DNA of 64,000 nt from DATKQJ01 sp035534295 (GCA_035534295.1 DATLSE010000052.1:1-64000), one strand, 5' to 3'; counted from the stretch's first letter, positions 50,925 through 59,826 are shown. Numbers and translations: made by a program. The notes: generated by a model from the letters alone, not told the origin.

Positions 50925-51842
50925 TCAGGGGATCAGAACCACCTTGCCCATCGTGGAGCGAGAGCCGAGCAGTTTTAGACCTTCGGCGCCCTGAGCCAGC
51001 GGTAGCTGCAGCCCGATCGGGGGCTTCACCTTCCCGCTCTGGAGCAGGCTCAGGGCCGCCGGTGCCTGCTCTGCGACGTACTCCGGGCGGGAATCGCGCA
51101 GAGCCCGGAAGCTGAAGGGCATGATGGCGACGCAGCGGTCGCGCATGGCTCGATACTCAGGGAGCGGGGGGGGTGACCCCGAGCTGGTCCCGATCAGGAC
51201 CATGCGCCCGAACGCGGCGGTGGCAGCGTAGGCCTTGGCGAAGGCCTCCCCTCCCACCCCGTCCAGGACCACATCGCAGGCGGGAAATGAGTCGTCGTAC
51301 GAGATCGCCTCATCCGCCCCCTGGGCCAGGGCGAAGGCGCGCTTGTCGGGCGTGGAGGCGACCGCGGTCACCCGCCCGGCACCCAGGGCGCGGGCGGTCT
51401 GAATCGCGGTCGAGCCGATTCCCCCCGCCCCGGCCAGAATGAGTACGCTCTCGCCCGGTTCCAGACGAGCCATGCCGGAAAGGGCGAAATGACAGGTCAG
51501 GGTGACCAGCGGGTAGGCCCCGGCCGCCTTCAAATCAAGACCGGAGGCGTCAAAAACGAGAGCCGCGTCGGCCACCGCGAGTTCGGCGTAGGCGCCCCCG
51601 GAGGTCAGAGCGAGCACGGGCCGGCCGGTGCCGCGCTCGATTCCCGCCACCTCGAGGCCAGGCACGAACGACGACGCCGGGGAGGGGTATCGACCGAGCA
51701 GCGACATGACGTCGGCAAAGTTGACCCCAGCCGAGCTGACTTCGATCAGCACCTGACCGTCGGCGGGGACGGGATCCGGCCTGTCCTCCACCAACCGCAG
51801 GCCGTCGGCGCTTCCGGGCGTGGTCTGAACCAGGGCACGCAT
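50925..51842 (-). CDS. Zinc-free quinone oxidoreductase-like MDR protein
   Basis: The protein has 305 residues from ATG 51842, with AGGAG five bases upstream. SSAGVNFADVMSLLGRYP and FVPGLEVAG are the GroES-like part. VLILAGAGGIGSTAIQTARALGA is the NADPH-binding motif (A-x-x-G-x-x-G). STPDKRAFALAQGADEAISY completes the fold. No zinc-binding cysteines are present, as in quinone reductases/zeta-crystallins or enoyl reductases. It probably reduces an unsaturated ketone or quinone with NADPH. It is divergent from the VOC dioxygenase-like gene, with which it shares the promoter region. Confidence 0.9.
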   Translation of the reverse strand: MRALVQTTPGSADGLRLVEDRPDPVPADGQVLIEVSSAGVNFADVMSLLGRYPSPASSFVPGLEVAGIERGTGRPVLALTSGGAYAELAVADAALVFDASGLDLKAAGAYPLVTLTCHFALSGMARLEPGESVLILAGAGGIGSTAIQTARALGAGRVTAVASTPDKRAFALAQGADEAISYDDSFPACDVVLDGVGGEAFAKAYAATAAFGRMVLIGTSSGSPPPLPEYRAMRDRCVAIMPFSFRALRDSRPEYVAEQAPAALSLLQSGKVKPPIGLQLPLAQGAEGLKLLGSRSTMGKVVLIP

Positions 51843-52083
51843 CGCATCTCCTTTGGGTGGCTGCGGGCCGACTCCCGGGCCGCTCGGAATCGAATCATCC
51901 TGCGTTTGGCCCGCGGGTGTCCAGTTGAGACACCCGGCGCGAGGCCGGAGCACGACGTCCTAGGATGGGTTGGCGCATGCAGGACTCCCGGATTCTTCTC
52001 GGAAAGACCGGCGAGCTCGTCGTTTTCGCCTCGGCGGCCGTCTCGCCCGGCGCCAGCCGCGGCGGGGTTACAAGGACGCCCCG

Positions 52084-52974
52084 GTGAATTCGATTGCGGC
52101 CGCGACTCGGATGGGGCCGGTCCACCTGGGGGTCACCGACGCCACCCGCTCCCTTCGCTTCTACGAGGACGTGGTCGGGCTGCGGCAGCTGAGCTCAGTT
52201 CCAGATCAGATTCGGCACGGGGCGGGAGAGCGCGAGCTGGTGGTGCTGGAGATGGACGCCTCGGGGCCGGTGCAGGAGGGACACAGCGGTCTTTACCACC
52301 TCGCCATCGTGGTCCCGCGAAGACGGGATCTGGCCCAGTTGGTCCGGCGCCTGCTGGTCCGCGGTTATCCCAACTCGCCCACCGACCACGTTCAGACCAA
52401 GTCGGACTATCTGTGGGACCCCGATGGCAATGGTCTTGAGATCTACGCTGAATCGCCCGAGGACGGATCCTTTCGGTGGGACGAGCGAGGTGGGTTCACG
52501 GCCGTGGACAGCCAGGGGCGGGAGCGCTCTGGGCGGGACCCGATCGACTTGGAGGCGCTGCTGGCCGAGCTCGGACTGGCAGATGCCCTGGACCAGCCGC
52601 TGCCGCCGGGTTCGCGCGTGGGCCATGTCCACCTCCACGTCAGCCACCTGCAGGATGCGGTGGACTTCTACCACGGCCTCGTCGGCTTCGACGTCATGGG
52701 ACAGAGCTCGAGAGCGCGCATGGCCTTCGTCTCAGCGGGCGGTTACCACCACCACCTGGGGCTCAATACCTGGGCTGGTGAGGGCGCGCCGGGACAGCCC
52801 GCCGGGGCGGCCGGATTGCGCCATTTCGCCATCGATCTGCCCACCCAGGCGGCCCTGGAAGAGGTCTTGGAGCGGCTTGGGGCGGCCGGGGTGGTGACGG
52901 CGCCGCTGGGATCGGCTGTCGAAGTCCGCGATCCATCGGGCAATCGGGCTCGGCTGGCGGTCCGAGCGCCATAG
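52084..52974 (+). CDS. Two-domain VOC protein, catechol 2,3-dioxygenase-like
   Basis: The protein has 296 residues from GTG 52084. It has two glyoxalase/VOC halves: 12-130 (GPVHLGVTDATRSLRFYEDV, HLAIVVP, LWDPDGNGLEIYAE) and 175-295 (VGHVHLHVSHLQDAVDFYHG, FVSAGGYHHHLGLNTW, RHFAIDL, VEVRDPSGNRARL). Candidate metal ligands in the second half are the His of VGHVHLHV, the His in GGYHHHLGL and the Glu in VEVRDPSG. This matches COG2514-type extradiol dioxygenase relatives. Ring cleavage or a glyoxalase-type reaction in the neighbouring catabolic locus is plausible. Confidence 0.85.
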   Translation: MNSIAAATRMGPVHLGVTDATRSLRFYEDVVGLRQLSSVPDQIRHGAGERELVVLEMDASGPVQEGHSGLYHLAIVVPRRRDLAQLVRRLLVRGYPNSPTDHVQTKSDYLWDPDGNGLEIYAESPEDGSFRWDERGGFTAVDSQGRERSGRDPIDLEALLAELGLADALDQPLPPGSRVGHVHLHVSHLQDAVDFYHGLVGFDVMGQSSRARMAFVSAGGYHHHLGLNTWAGEGAPGQPAGAAGLRHFAIDLPTQAALEEVLERLGAAGVVTAPLGSAVEVRDPSGNRARLAVRAP

Positions 52975-53005
52975 CCGCGCCCGGGTGCCTGCAGCTGTCC
53001 GGTCG

Positions 53006-53962
53006 CTAAAACCCGTAGAGGCGGGCTGGGTTGGTCTCCGCGACGAGCCGGGCGGTGTCCTCGTCGGTAGCCTCGAGCAGCGTTCGCATGGGCTGCGGTG
53101 AGGCCATGTCGTAGGGCAGATCGGTGCCCATCAGCACGTGCTCTTTGCCGACCCGCGAGATCAGATAGGACAGCGCCATGGAGTCGTGCGTGATGGTGTC
53201 GAAGAGCAGGCGACCGCAGTAGGCATAGGGATCGGGCGGGGATTGGGCGAGCTCGGGCCGCACGCTGGCCGCGTGGCGTAGGCGCCCTGCCTGCCAGGGA
53301 AAGAAGCCACCGGCGTGAGCCAGCACGATCCTCAGCCCGGGGTGGCGATCGAGCACGCCGCCGGCCACCAGGCGCTCGGCGGCGACCGTGGTCTCGAGTG
53401 GGTTGCCGATGGCGTTGCCGAGGTAGTAGGCCCCCATTCCAGGATGCTTGGGCAGGCTGGCGGGATGGATGAATACGGGCAGAGCAAGGCGCTCGACCGC
53501 GACCCAGAACGGTTCCAGCGGGGCCGAATCAAGTGGGTCGCCGGCGACGGAGGTGCCGATCTCGATCCCCACCGCTCCCTCCGCGACGATCTCATCCAGC
53601 ATCGCCACCGCGTCGCTGGGCGACTGCAAGGGCACGGTCCCCATCCAGCGCAAGCGGTCGGGCGCGAACGCCGCCATCTCGCGCAGGCCGGCGTTGACCG
53701 TGCGGCAGAGGATCAGGGCGGGCTCGATGGCGACCTGGTAGGAGAACAGGCGCGGAGCCACCGAGATCACGGCCGCCTCGAGCTCGTGCTCTTCCAGCTC
53801 TTTGAGCTTGGCCGCCGAGTCATACATGGTGTCGACCAGCTGCTGATCGGCGTTGATGCCGACCACGGTGCGCCCGGTGACCCGGACCTCAAAGGCGTCG
53901 TCCGCGCTCACAAGCTCGATCGCGGCCTCGGGGAAGGCGTGGTTATGAACGTCGATCCTCAT
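53006..53962 (-). CDS. Type A amidohydrolase-2 family protein (ACMSD-like)
   Basis: The protein has 318 residues from ATG 53962, with GAGGAG just upstream. Metal ligands are complete: the HxH of IDVHNHAFP, the His of VFIHPAS, the His of LAHAGGFFPW and the Asp of LMGTDLPYDM. The paralogue at 9165 shares long blocks, including the whole GRLLFDTITHD region and the C-terminal NPxxLYGF. It is probably a decarboxylase or hydrolase acting after ring cleavage by the VOC enzyme next door. The carboxymuconolactone decarboxylase-like gene lies 80 bases upstream on the same strand, so they may form one transcript. Confidence 0.9.
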   Translation of the reverse strand: MRIDVHNHAFPEAAIELVSADDAFEVRVTGRTVVGINADQQLVDTMYDSAAKLKELEEHELEAAVISVAPRLFSYQVAIEPALILCRTVNAGLREMAAFAPDRLRWMGTVPLQSPSDAVAMLDEIVAEGAVGIEIGTSVAGDPLDSAPLEPFWVAVERLALPVFIHPASLPKHPGMGAYYLGNAIGNPLETTVAAERLVAGGVLDRHPGLRIVLAHAGGFFPWQAGRLRHAASVRPELAQSPPDPYAYCGRLLFDTITHDSMALSYLISRVGKEHVLMGTDLPYDMASPQPMRTLLEATDEDTARLVAETNPARLYGF

Positions 53963-54042
53963 CTGTTCTCCTCTGATTCAAGTCCGCTAAGACGCGCCGG
54001 ACGCGGGGGTTGGGAGGTGTCTGGCCAGCGCGGCCGGCGCGC

Positions 54043-54468
54043 TCAGCTCGCCGCTGGCGGCTGGCGCTCGGGGGGCGGACTCGATTCCATCTCCGCCTCT
54101 ATGCGTACCAGCTCATCAAGAGCGAAATGGAGCAGGGGCATACCTCCCGGCACCGAGGCCACCTCCATGGCCTCGACCACCTCCTGCATGCTGGCTCCCT
54201 CACGCAACGCCCGGCGCAGATGCTTGCCGCATGACTCGTAATGGCGGAAGGCAAGGACGGCCGCGGCGATCAGCTCCCGATACTTGACCGGAAGCGCGGG
54301 AGCCGAAGGGGTGTAGACGCGCCTGACCAGGGCCTGACGCTCAGCTTCGAAGTCAGGGTCCTGTCGGGCCAGCCACTCAAAGCTGGAGAAACCGTAGCCA
54401 CGGCTACGGTTGAGCTCTTGATGCCCGGCCAGGAGTTCGTCGACCAGGCCTGATCGATCTTCATCCAT
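54043..54468 (-). CDS. Carboxymuconolactone decarboxylase / AhpD-like protein
   Basis: The protein has 141 residues. The family core is VKYRELIAAAVLAFRHYESCGKHLRRALREGAS followed by EVVEAMEVASVPGGMPLL, here described in segments of the alpha-helical CMD fold. Only one Cys (in YESCGKH) is present rather than the CxxC of AhpD peroxidase partners, so a decarboxylase-type or unknown role is likelier than thiol redox. It is co-directional with the type A amidohydrolase and with the HD gene upstream. The last 15 residues are Pro-rich. Confidence 0.87.
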   Translation of the reverse strand: MDEDRSGLVDELLAGHQELNRSRGYGFSSFEWLARQDPDFEAERQALVRRVYTPSAPALPVKYRELIAAAVLAFRHYESCGKHLRRALREGASMQEVVEAMEVASVPGGMPLLHFALDELVRIEAEMESSPPPERQPPAAS

Positions 54469-54518
54469 GGCGCGACCTTAAAGCATCCGGGCCCGTGGGG
54501 GCGCGGGCGAAAGGCCGT

Positions 54519-55172
54519 TCAATATGGACCGCGGGCTCGCCCCGGTGCCGGCAGACCCCCGGCGCTGGCCTGACGCTGAGCCTCGGTGACCAGGGTGTCG
54601 ACGTCACGCACCAGGTGGGCCTCGGGCGTGGCGGGCGGTGCGTTGACGATCGGGCTGTGGCAGAAGATCGCCTGCGCGATGAGCGGGGAGAGACCCGCCT
54701 CCAAAGCCCATTGGGCCCCGATCGTGGCGTGGTGGACGGCACGGCCGATGGGAGTCTTCTGCAGTCCCGCCGCTGAGCCCTGGTGTTCGACCAGCTTGGC
54801 CACATCGTGGAGCAGGGCCGCGGCCAGGAGCAGGTCGCGCCGGTAGACGACCCCCAGCGTCGAGCTCAGGGCGCGCGCCAGCTCATCGCAGCCGGCGCTG
54901 ACCGCATTGACGTGATCGACCAGGCGCCAGTCCGGGAGATCGGCCAGAAAGGGGACCTGGGCGGGATCGTCCCAGGGCCCAACGCGCCAGGCATGAGCCC
55001 AGATCTGGACCACTGCCTCGCGCACTCCGGCCTCCTCGATCTGCCCCAGGAGCGGAAACAGAGCCCGGATTCGTGCGTCCTCGTCCGCCGCCATCTCAGC
55101 TCGGAAGGCGAGCGGTCGTGGGGGGCCGGCCAGCCCGCCCTGCTCATCTGCACCCGCTTCAATTGCTGACAT
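54519..55172 (-). CDS. HD-domain phosphohydrolase-like protein
   Basis: The protein has 217 residues from ATG 55172, preceded by AGGAGG. The HD motif is LLLAAALLHDVAKLVEH (His-Asp near 125). An upstream His in RLVDHVNAVS and downstream AVHHATIGAQWALE and AIFCHSP complete the HD pattern of metal-dependent phosphohydrolases, often annotated as metal-dependent HD hydrolases of about 200 residues. The substrate is unknown. It is divergent from the MarR gene, and the shared 112 bases contain two matching inverted repeats, so MarR may control it too. It heads the minus-strand group HD - CMD - type A amidohydrolase. Confidence 0.85.
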   Translation of the reverse strand: MSAIEAGADEQGGLAGPPRPLAFRAEMAADEDARIRALFPLLGQIEEAGVREAVVQIWAHAWRVGPWDDPAQVPFLADLPDWRLVDHVNAVSAGCDELARALSSTLGVVYRRDLLLAAALLHDVAKLVEHQGSAAGLQKTPIGRAVHHATIGAQWALEAGLSPLIAQAIFCHSPIVNAPPATPEAHLVRDVDTLVTEAQRQASAGGLPAPGRARGPY

Positions 55173-55237
55173 CCCCACCCTCCTGCAACGCCCCGAACCT
55201 TGAGCGCACAGCCTAAGACGGCCGGGCCCACACGTGT

Positions 55238-55297
55238 TGAGGCAGGTCCTCATATTGAGAGTCCGTATGATATGCTCACACGTAATGAGGGACCTCA
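55238..55297. promoter_or_regulatory. Two matching inverted repeats, probable MarR operators, with a -10 box
   Basis: TGAGG-CAGGT-CCTCA (55238-55252) and TGAGG-GA-CCTCA (55286-55297) share the same five-base arms, 48 bases apart. The second overlaps the ATG at 55285 and is flanked by TAA and CTATTA. Between them TATGAT (55266-55271) is a good -10 for the MarR gene. Such paired sites in a divergent region fit autorepression by MarR and control of the HD side. Binding is inferred. Confidence 0.55.
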
Positions 55298-55845
55298 CTA
55301 TTATCCCGAGGGGCCACGCCCTGGCCCAGGACCAGGACGGGCGCCTGTACGATCCGGTGCTGCGCGGAGCCCTGCAGAAGCGCGGGCAGGAGTCGGTAGC
55401 GGCCTTGGAGGCCGCCATCGCCTTGCGTCAGGCCGCCCGCCGCCTCCACCTCTGGATGGAACGCTGGGCGGAGGAGCACGGGTTCTCCGAGGGCAGGCTG
55501 CACGTTCTAATCGCCCTCCACCACAGCCCCGGGCACCGCATCGCGCTCGGCCGCCTGGCGGCCGACCTGGACGTGGTCCCGCGCACGGTGACCGGGCTGG
55601 TCGATCACCTGGAGCGAGACGGCCTCGTGGAGCGCGTCCACGACACCGAGGACAGACGCTCGGTGTACGCGCAACTCACCCGCCTCGGCCAGGAGCGCAT
55701 CGACGCCATCCGGCAGCAGGCGGTGGCGCGCGAATCGGCGTTCACACTCGCCTTCGATGAAGGCGAACTGGCCGAACTGAGGCACCTGTGCCTCCGAGTC
55801 AGCGAGAGCCTGGGAGACCCGGGCGCATTCCCCCCCAGGCCATGA
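55285..55845 (+). CDS. MarR-family winged-helix regulator
   Basis: The protein has 186 residues from ATG 55285 (an in-frame ATG at 55267 lies on the -10 box and is less likely). The winged helix is at about 70-140: GRLHVLIALHHSPGHRIALG, then VVPRTVTGLVDHLERDGLV and the wing VHDTEDRRSVYAQLT. MarR proteins repress efflux or aromatic-degradation genes and release DNA on binding a phenolic ligand. It is followed 21 bases later by a DHA2 MFS exporter, the classic pairing. It probably binds the two inverted repeats at its promoter. Confidence 0.9.
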   Translation: MRDLTIIPRGHALAQDQDGRLYDPVLRGALQKRGQESVAALEAAIALRQAARRLHLWMERWAEEHGFSEGRLHVLIALHHSPGHRIALGRLAADLDVVPRTVTGLVDHLERDGLVERVHDTEDRRSVYAQLTRLGQERIDAIRQQAVARESAFTLAFDEGELAELRHLCLRVSESLGDPGAFPPRP

Positions 55846-55866
55846 GGACGAGGAGATGAGGACAAG

Positions 55867-57525
55867 ATGGAAGTCGTGAGCTCAGAGTTGGAGGCGACCG
55901 CAGAGACAGAGCCGATGCACATCGATCACCGCGCCCGCCTGGCGGTGCTGGGGGCGGTGCTACTGGCCATGTTCCTGTCCGCCCTGGACCAGACCGTGGT
56001 GGGGACTGCCCTGCCCCGAATCGTCACCGACCTCAACGGGGCCGGGCTCTACGTGTGGGTGGTGACCGCCTACCTGTTGAGCTCCACGGTCACGATCCCG
56101 ATCTACGGCAAGTTCTCCGACGTGTACGGGCGCAAGGTGATGCTGATCATCGGGGTCTGCCTGTTCCTGGTCGGGTCCTGGCTGTCAGGACTCTCGAACA
56201 GCATGAACCAGCTGATCTTCTTCCGCGCCCTTCAGGGGCTGGGCGCGGGCGCCATCTTCCCGGTCGCGATGGCGGTCATCGGCGATCTCTTCACCCCCCG
56301 CGAGCGCGGTCGGTACCAGGGTCTTTTCGGGGCCGTGTTCGGTCTGTCTTTCCTGGTCGGTCCCTTCATCGGGGGCTGGATAACCGACAACATCAGCTGG
56401 CACTGGGTGTTCTACGTCAACGTGCCCTTCGGCATCGCCGCACTCGTCGCTCTGGCCACGCTGCTGCCCAACGTGCGCCAGGAGAAGGCCAGCGTGCGCA
56501 GCCTCGACTACCTGGGCATCGCCGTCTTCGCCGCGGCCGTGATTCCGCTCTTGATCGGGCTGACCAACAAGGGCGAGCTCAACCCCTCAACTGGTCAGCT
56601 CTACAACTGGAGCGATCCCAGCGTCGGCCTGCTGATGGCCGTCGGTCTGATTCTGATTCCCGTCTTCGTCCTGGTCGAGGCGCGTGCGGCCGAGCCCATC
56701 GTCCCTCTCGACCTGTTCCGAAACCGCGACTACTCGGTCAGCATGGCCTCGGTATTCCTCTTCGGCGTGGCCATGTTCACCGCCGTCATCTTCATGCCCC
56801 GCTACTACCAGACCGTCCGCGGCATCAGCGCCACCGCCTCCGGCTACTACATCTGGCCGATCCTGGTCGGCCTCATGGGAGGCAGTATCGGGGCGGGCCA
56901 GATCATCAGCCGGACGGGTCGCTACAAGTGGCTGATGTCGGCCAGCGCGGTGGCCCTGATCGTGGGTGCGTTCCTCAATACGCACCTGACCGCGACCACG
57001 CCCGACTGGACCCTGTGGCTCTGGCTTCTGATCCTGGGCGCCGGCGTCGGACCGTCGATGGCCGGCTTCACGGTCGTCGTCCAGAGCTTCGTGCCCCTGA
57101 GCCGGATGGGGGTTGCGACCAGCACCCTCACCTTCCTGCGCCAGATCGGAGCCACCGTCGGGCTGGCCATCGCCGGGACGGTGTTCTCCTCCCACTTCCA
57201 GGCCCAGCTGCCCTCCGCGCTGGCCGTCCGCGGCGTACCCTCGGCCGTGTCAGCCCGGCTGCTCTCGATCTCCGGGGCGCTGCAGGGAGTGGGCAACGGG
57301 CGGGGCCTGTTGGAACACATGCTGCCGCCGCCGCTGCAACCTTTGGTACCCCGCATCGTGGCCGGGGTCAACGACGCCTTCGCGGTCAGCGTTGGATACC
57401 TGTTCTGGATCACGCTGATCGCCGGCAGCCTTGCCTTTTTGGGCACGCTGGGTCTTCGCAATCTCGAACTGCGACACGGGCGCCCGGGCGAGGTGGTGAG
57501 CGCGGTACCTGATCGAACGAAGTGA
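55867..57525 (+). CDS. DHA2-type MFS drug exporter (14 TM, EmrB/QacA-like)
   Basis: The protein has 552 residues and about fourteen membrane segments. FLSALDQTVVGTALPRIVTDL is the DHA2 TM1 motif, followed by YGKFSDVYGRKVMLI (motif A), FFRALQGLGAGAIFPVAMAV and RGRYQGLFGAVFGLSFLVGP (motif C region). It exports hydrophobic or cationic compounds by proton antiport. ATG 55867 follows MarR by 21 bases, so both belong to one transcript controlled by MarR. Its TGA abuts the stop of the small protein on the other strand at a TGATCA. Confidence 0.93.
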   Translation: MEVVSSELEATAETEPMHIDHRARLAVLGAVLLAMFLSALDQTVVGTALPRIVTDLNGAGLYVWVVTAYLLSSTVTIPIYGKFSDVYGRKVMLIIGVCLFLVGSWLSGLSNSMNQLIFFRALQGLGAGAIFPVAMAVIGDLFTPRERGRYQGLFGAVFGLSFLVGPFIGGWITDNISWHWVFYVNVPFGIAALVALATLLPNVRQEKASVRSLDYLGIAVFAAAVIPLLIGLTNKGELNPSTGQLYNWSDPSVGLLMAVGLILIPVFVLVEARAAEPIVPLDLFRNRDYSVSMASVFLFGVAMFTAVIFMPRYYQTVRGISATASGYYIWPILVGLMGGSIGAGQIISRTGRYKWLMSASAVALIVGAFLNTHLTATTPDWTLWLWLLILGAGVGPSMAGFTVVVQSFVPLSRMGVATSTLTFLRQIGATVGLAIAGTVFSSHFQAQLPSALAVRGVPSAVSARLLSISGALQGVGNGRGLLEHMLPPPLQPLVPRIVAGVNDAFAVSVGYLFWITLIAGSLAFLGTLGLRNLELRHGRPGEVVSAVPDRTK

Positions 57526-57756
57526 TCAGGGTCTGCCCGAAGCGATCTGGGCGATGAAGGCGTAAACCATGAGCAGCGTCATCAGGAGCACGAAGGAGCG
57601 GAGCGCCCAGAGCCCGGTTCGGCCCCCGGGGCCGAACCGGCGCCGCGCCACCGCGACCTCGGTGGCGGACACCAGCTGATCGGGTTCGAGGTCGTCGATC
57701 AGGTCCTCGTCGGGCTCGCCGAGGTAGATGTGGGGGTCGGCTCCCAGCTCGCTCAA
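57526..57756 (-). CDS. Small single-TM protein coupled to the NRAMP-family transporter
   Basis: The protein has 76 residues from TTG 57756, overlapping the NRAMP stop as TTGA. Residues 1-35 are acidic (GEPDEDLIDDLEPDQL), 36-48 are basic, and 50-72 form one membrane helix (LRSFVLLMTLLMVYAFIAQI). I recognise no family. Strict coupling to the transporter suggests an accessory subunit with an acidic cytoplasmic tail that could bind divalent metal. A chance ORF is unlikely given the junction and the clean TM. Confidence 0.65.
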   Translation of the reverse strand: MSELGADPHIYLGEPDEDLIDDLEPDQLVSATEVAVARRRFGPGGRTGLWALRSFVLLMTLLMVYAFIAQIASGRP

Positions 57757-59120
57757 CGAATCGCCGCCACCGCCGCGACCACGGCATAGGCGCTGCCCAC
57801 CACACCCACCGCCACCGCGATCAGCCCGCCCAGGAGCTTGAGCCAGAGGCGGTTTGAGCGCGGTCCCATGAGCTCTCGATCATTGGCGAGGAGGAGCAGG
57901 AAGACCAGAGTTGGCGGCAGCAGGACCACGGCCAGCAGGTTGGCGTTGAGCGTGATGGCGAGGAGCGGGGCACCTGGGATCAGGACCACCGCGCCCGCCA
58001 GCACCGCCAGCAAGACGTTGAAGCTGTAGAAGCCCTTGGCCTCCCGCAGGCCGCGGTTGAAGGAATGCGGCGATGCCAGGGCCTCGCCGAGTGCGTACCC
58101 CGAGCTGGCCGATATGGTCATGGTGGCGAGGGCCCCGGCCTCGACCAGCCCGAGTGCGAAGAGCGAGGAGGCCAGGGGACCGACCAGGGGCCGCAGGGCC
58201 TGGGCAAAGCCGGCTCCCGACTGGTAGTGGCTGACGTCCACGTGGTGGGTGAACAGGGTCGCGGCCGCGACCACGGCCGCCCCGCCGGCGACGGCGGCCA
58301 CGATGCTTCCCAATATGGTGTCGATCCGGCCCTGGCCGATGTCGCGGGGAGTCATGCCCTTGTCAGCCACCGCGCTCTGCTGGAAGAAGACCATCCAGGG
58401 CGTGATGGTGGCGCCGATGTCGGAGGCGACGAGGAGCAGGACGGGCTGGAGGGGACCGGTGGGCCGGGGGGTCCACGTGATCAGGGCGTGGCCGATCTGG
58501 CCCGGATCCGGGTGGGTTAAGACCGCGGACGCCAGAAATACCAGATTGAAAAGCGCCAGGGCCAGGGCGATGCGCTCCCAGCGCCAGTAGCGCCCACCCG
58601 AGACTCCGAATACCACCAGGGCGATGCCCGCGAGCACGGCAACAGGGGCGGGCACGCCAAAGAATCCCATGCCCACGCGGACCGCGATCAGCTCGGTGAT
58701 GAGCGTGACGAAGTTGGTCAGGAGCAGGTCGCCGACCGCAATCCAGCCCCACGTGCGCCCGAAGCGCTGAAAGATCAACTCGCCGTAACCACGATGGGTG
58801 ACCGCGCCCACCCGCATCGCCATCTCCTGAACCACCACCGCGGCGGCGAAGGTGAGCCCGATGAAGGGCAGGAAGAAGCCGATTCCGTACTCGGCGCCAC
58901 TGGCCGCGTAGGAGAGCATGCTGGGACCGTCGTTCTCGCCCAGCATCGCGAGCATGCCCGGTCCGACCAGGAGCCAGAGGAGTGAGATCCGCCGCCTCCC
59001 GTGCCGGGCCCGGCTCACTCGGGCTCGGTCCTGGGAGCGCTTCAGATCCTCGGGGGTAAGACTCGGGCGCACGGGCGGCGGTACCGGAGCCGCCTCCCCC
59101 AACTCACGCTCGGCCATCAT
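57753..59120 (-). CDS. Divergent NRAMP (SLC11)-family metal transporter
   Basis: The protein has 455 residues and about eleven TM segments. The TM1 metal site, DPGN in MntH, reads END-GPS (D64, S67), so the Asn ligand is Ser. The TM6 motif MPHN reads ITPWM (T240), so the Met ligand that favours transition metals is Thr. Loss of that Met is a feature reported for NRAMP-related magnesium transporters; Mg, Mn or another ion is possible. The first 45 residues are a Pro/Arg-rich cytoplasmic tail. It overlaps the DtxR-type regulator gene upstream (17 bases) and a small TM protein downstream (4 bases). Confidence 0.87.
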   Translation of the reverse strand: MMAERELGEAAPVPPPVRPSLTPEDLKRSQDRARVSRARHGRRRISLLWLLVGPGMLAMLGENDGPSMLSYAASGAEYGIGFFLPFIGLTFAAAVVVQEMAMRVGAVTHRGYGELIFQRFGRTWGWIAVGDLLLTNFVTLITELIAVRVGMGFFGVPAPVAVLAGIALVVFGVSGGRYWRWERIALALALFNLVFLASAVLTHPDPGQIGHALITWTPRPTGPLQPVLLLVASDIGATITPWMVFFQQSAVADKGMTPRDIGQGRIDTILGSIVAAVAGGAAVVAAATLFTHHVDVSHYQSGAGFAQALRPLVGPLASSLFALGLVEAGALATMTISASSGYALGEALASPHSFNRGLREAKGFYSFNVLLAVLAGAVVLIPGAPLLAITLNANLLAVVLLPPTLVFLLLLANDRELMGPRSNRLWLKLLGGLIAVAVGVVGSAYAVVAAVAAIR

Positions 59121-59814
59121 CGCGCTCCATGAACACGGCCCGCGCCAGGCCCAGGGGTACCGGCACCGCGACGCCGTCGACCTCCACCTCGATCGGGCCC
59201 TCCCAGCGGCTGGGCGCGATCATGGTCACCCGGGTCCCGGGCAGGAGGCCGATGGCTTCCAGCGCCCGCAGGCGCTCGGGGTCACGGTCGAGGATTCGGC
59301 TGACCAGCCGGCTCGACCCGACCGGCATCGCCGCCAGCGGACTCTCCAACTTGGCCGCCAGGCTGCCGTCGGGGGCGGGGATGGGGTCGCCATGGGGGTC
59401 GAAACCGGGGCGCCCCAGCGCCTCCCACATCCTGGTCTCAAGCTTTTCGGAGATGGTGTGCTCCAGGCGATCCGCCTCGATGTGGACCTCGTCCCAGGTG
59501 TACCCCAAGGCGACCACCAGATAGGTCTCCAGCAGGCGGTGGTGGCGCACCATCTCGAGCGCGATCGATTCGCCGGCCGGGGTCAATCGGGCTCCCCGGT
59601 AGGGGTCGTGCTGGACCAGTCCTGCCTCGGCGAGTTTGACCAGCATCTCGCTTGCCGAGGCAGGGCGCACCCCCAGCTCCAAGGCGAGCTCGGATGTGGA
59701 CACGTTGTCCTGCGCTCCGAGCGCGTAGAGCGCCTTCAGATAGTCCTGCTGGGCCGCAGAGGCAGGCCGCCTCGGGCCTTGATTTAGGGGCGCCTCATTT
59801 AGCCTATCGGGCAT
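59104..59814 (-). CDS. DtxR/MntR-family metal-dependent regulator with FeoA-like domain
   Basis: The protein has 236 residues from ATG 59814. The HTH is at about 20-80 (QQDYLKALYALGAQDNVSTS, ELGVRPASASEMLVKLAEAGL). The dimer and metal-binding part contains EMVRHHRLLETYLVVALGY and EADRLEHTISEKLETRM, with the usual Glu/His ligands. The C-terminal part (170-235) is an SH3/FeoA-like domain (LLPGTRVTMIAPSRWEGP). It is first of three coupled genes with the NRAMP transporter and small TM protein. It would repress them when its metal is plentiful. Confidence 0.9.
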   Translation of the reverse strand: MPDRLNEAPLNQGPRRPASAAQQDYLKALYALGAQDNVSTSELALELGVRPASASEMLVKLAEAGLVQHDPYRGARLTPAGESIALEMVRHHRLLETYLVVALGYTWDEVHIEADRLEHTISEKLETRMWEALGRPGFDPHGDPIPAPDGSLAAKLESPLAAMPVGSSRLVSRILDRDPERLRALEAIGLLPGTRVTMIAPSRWEGPIEVEVDGVAVPVPLGLARAVFMERDDGRA

Positions 59815-59826
59815 GCTTGATATCTG

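Noticed and set aside
56055..57512. 485-codon plus-strand frame inside the DHA2 exporter
   Set aside because: Shadow of the exporter; no hydrophobic segments or domains.
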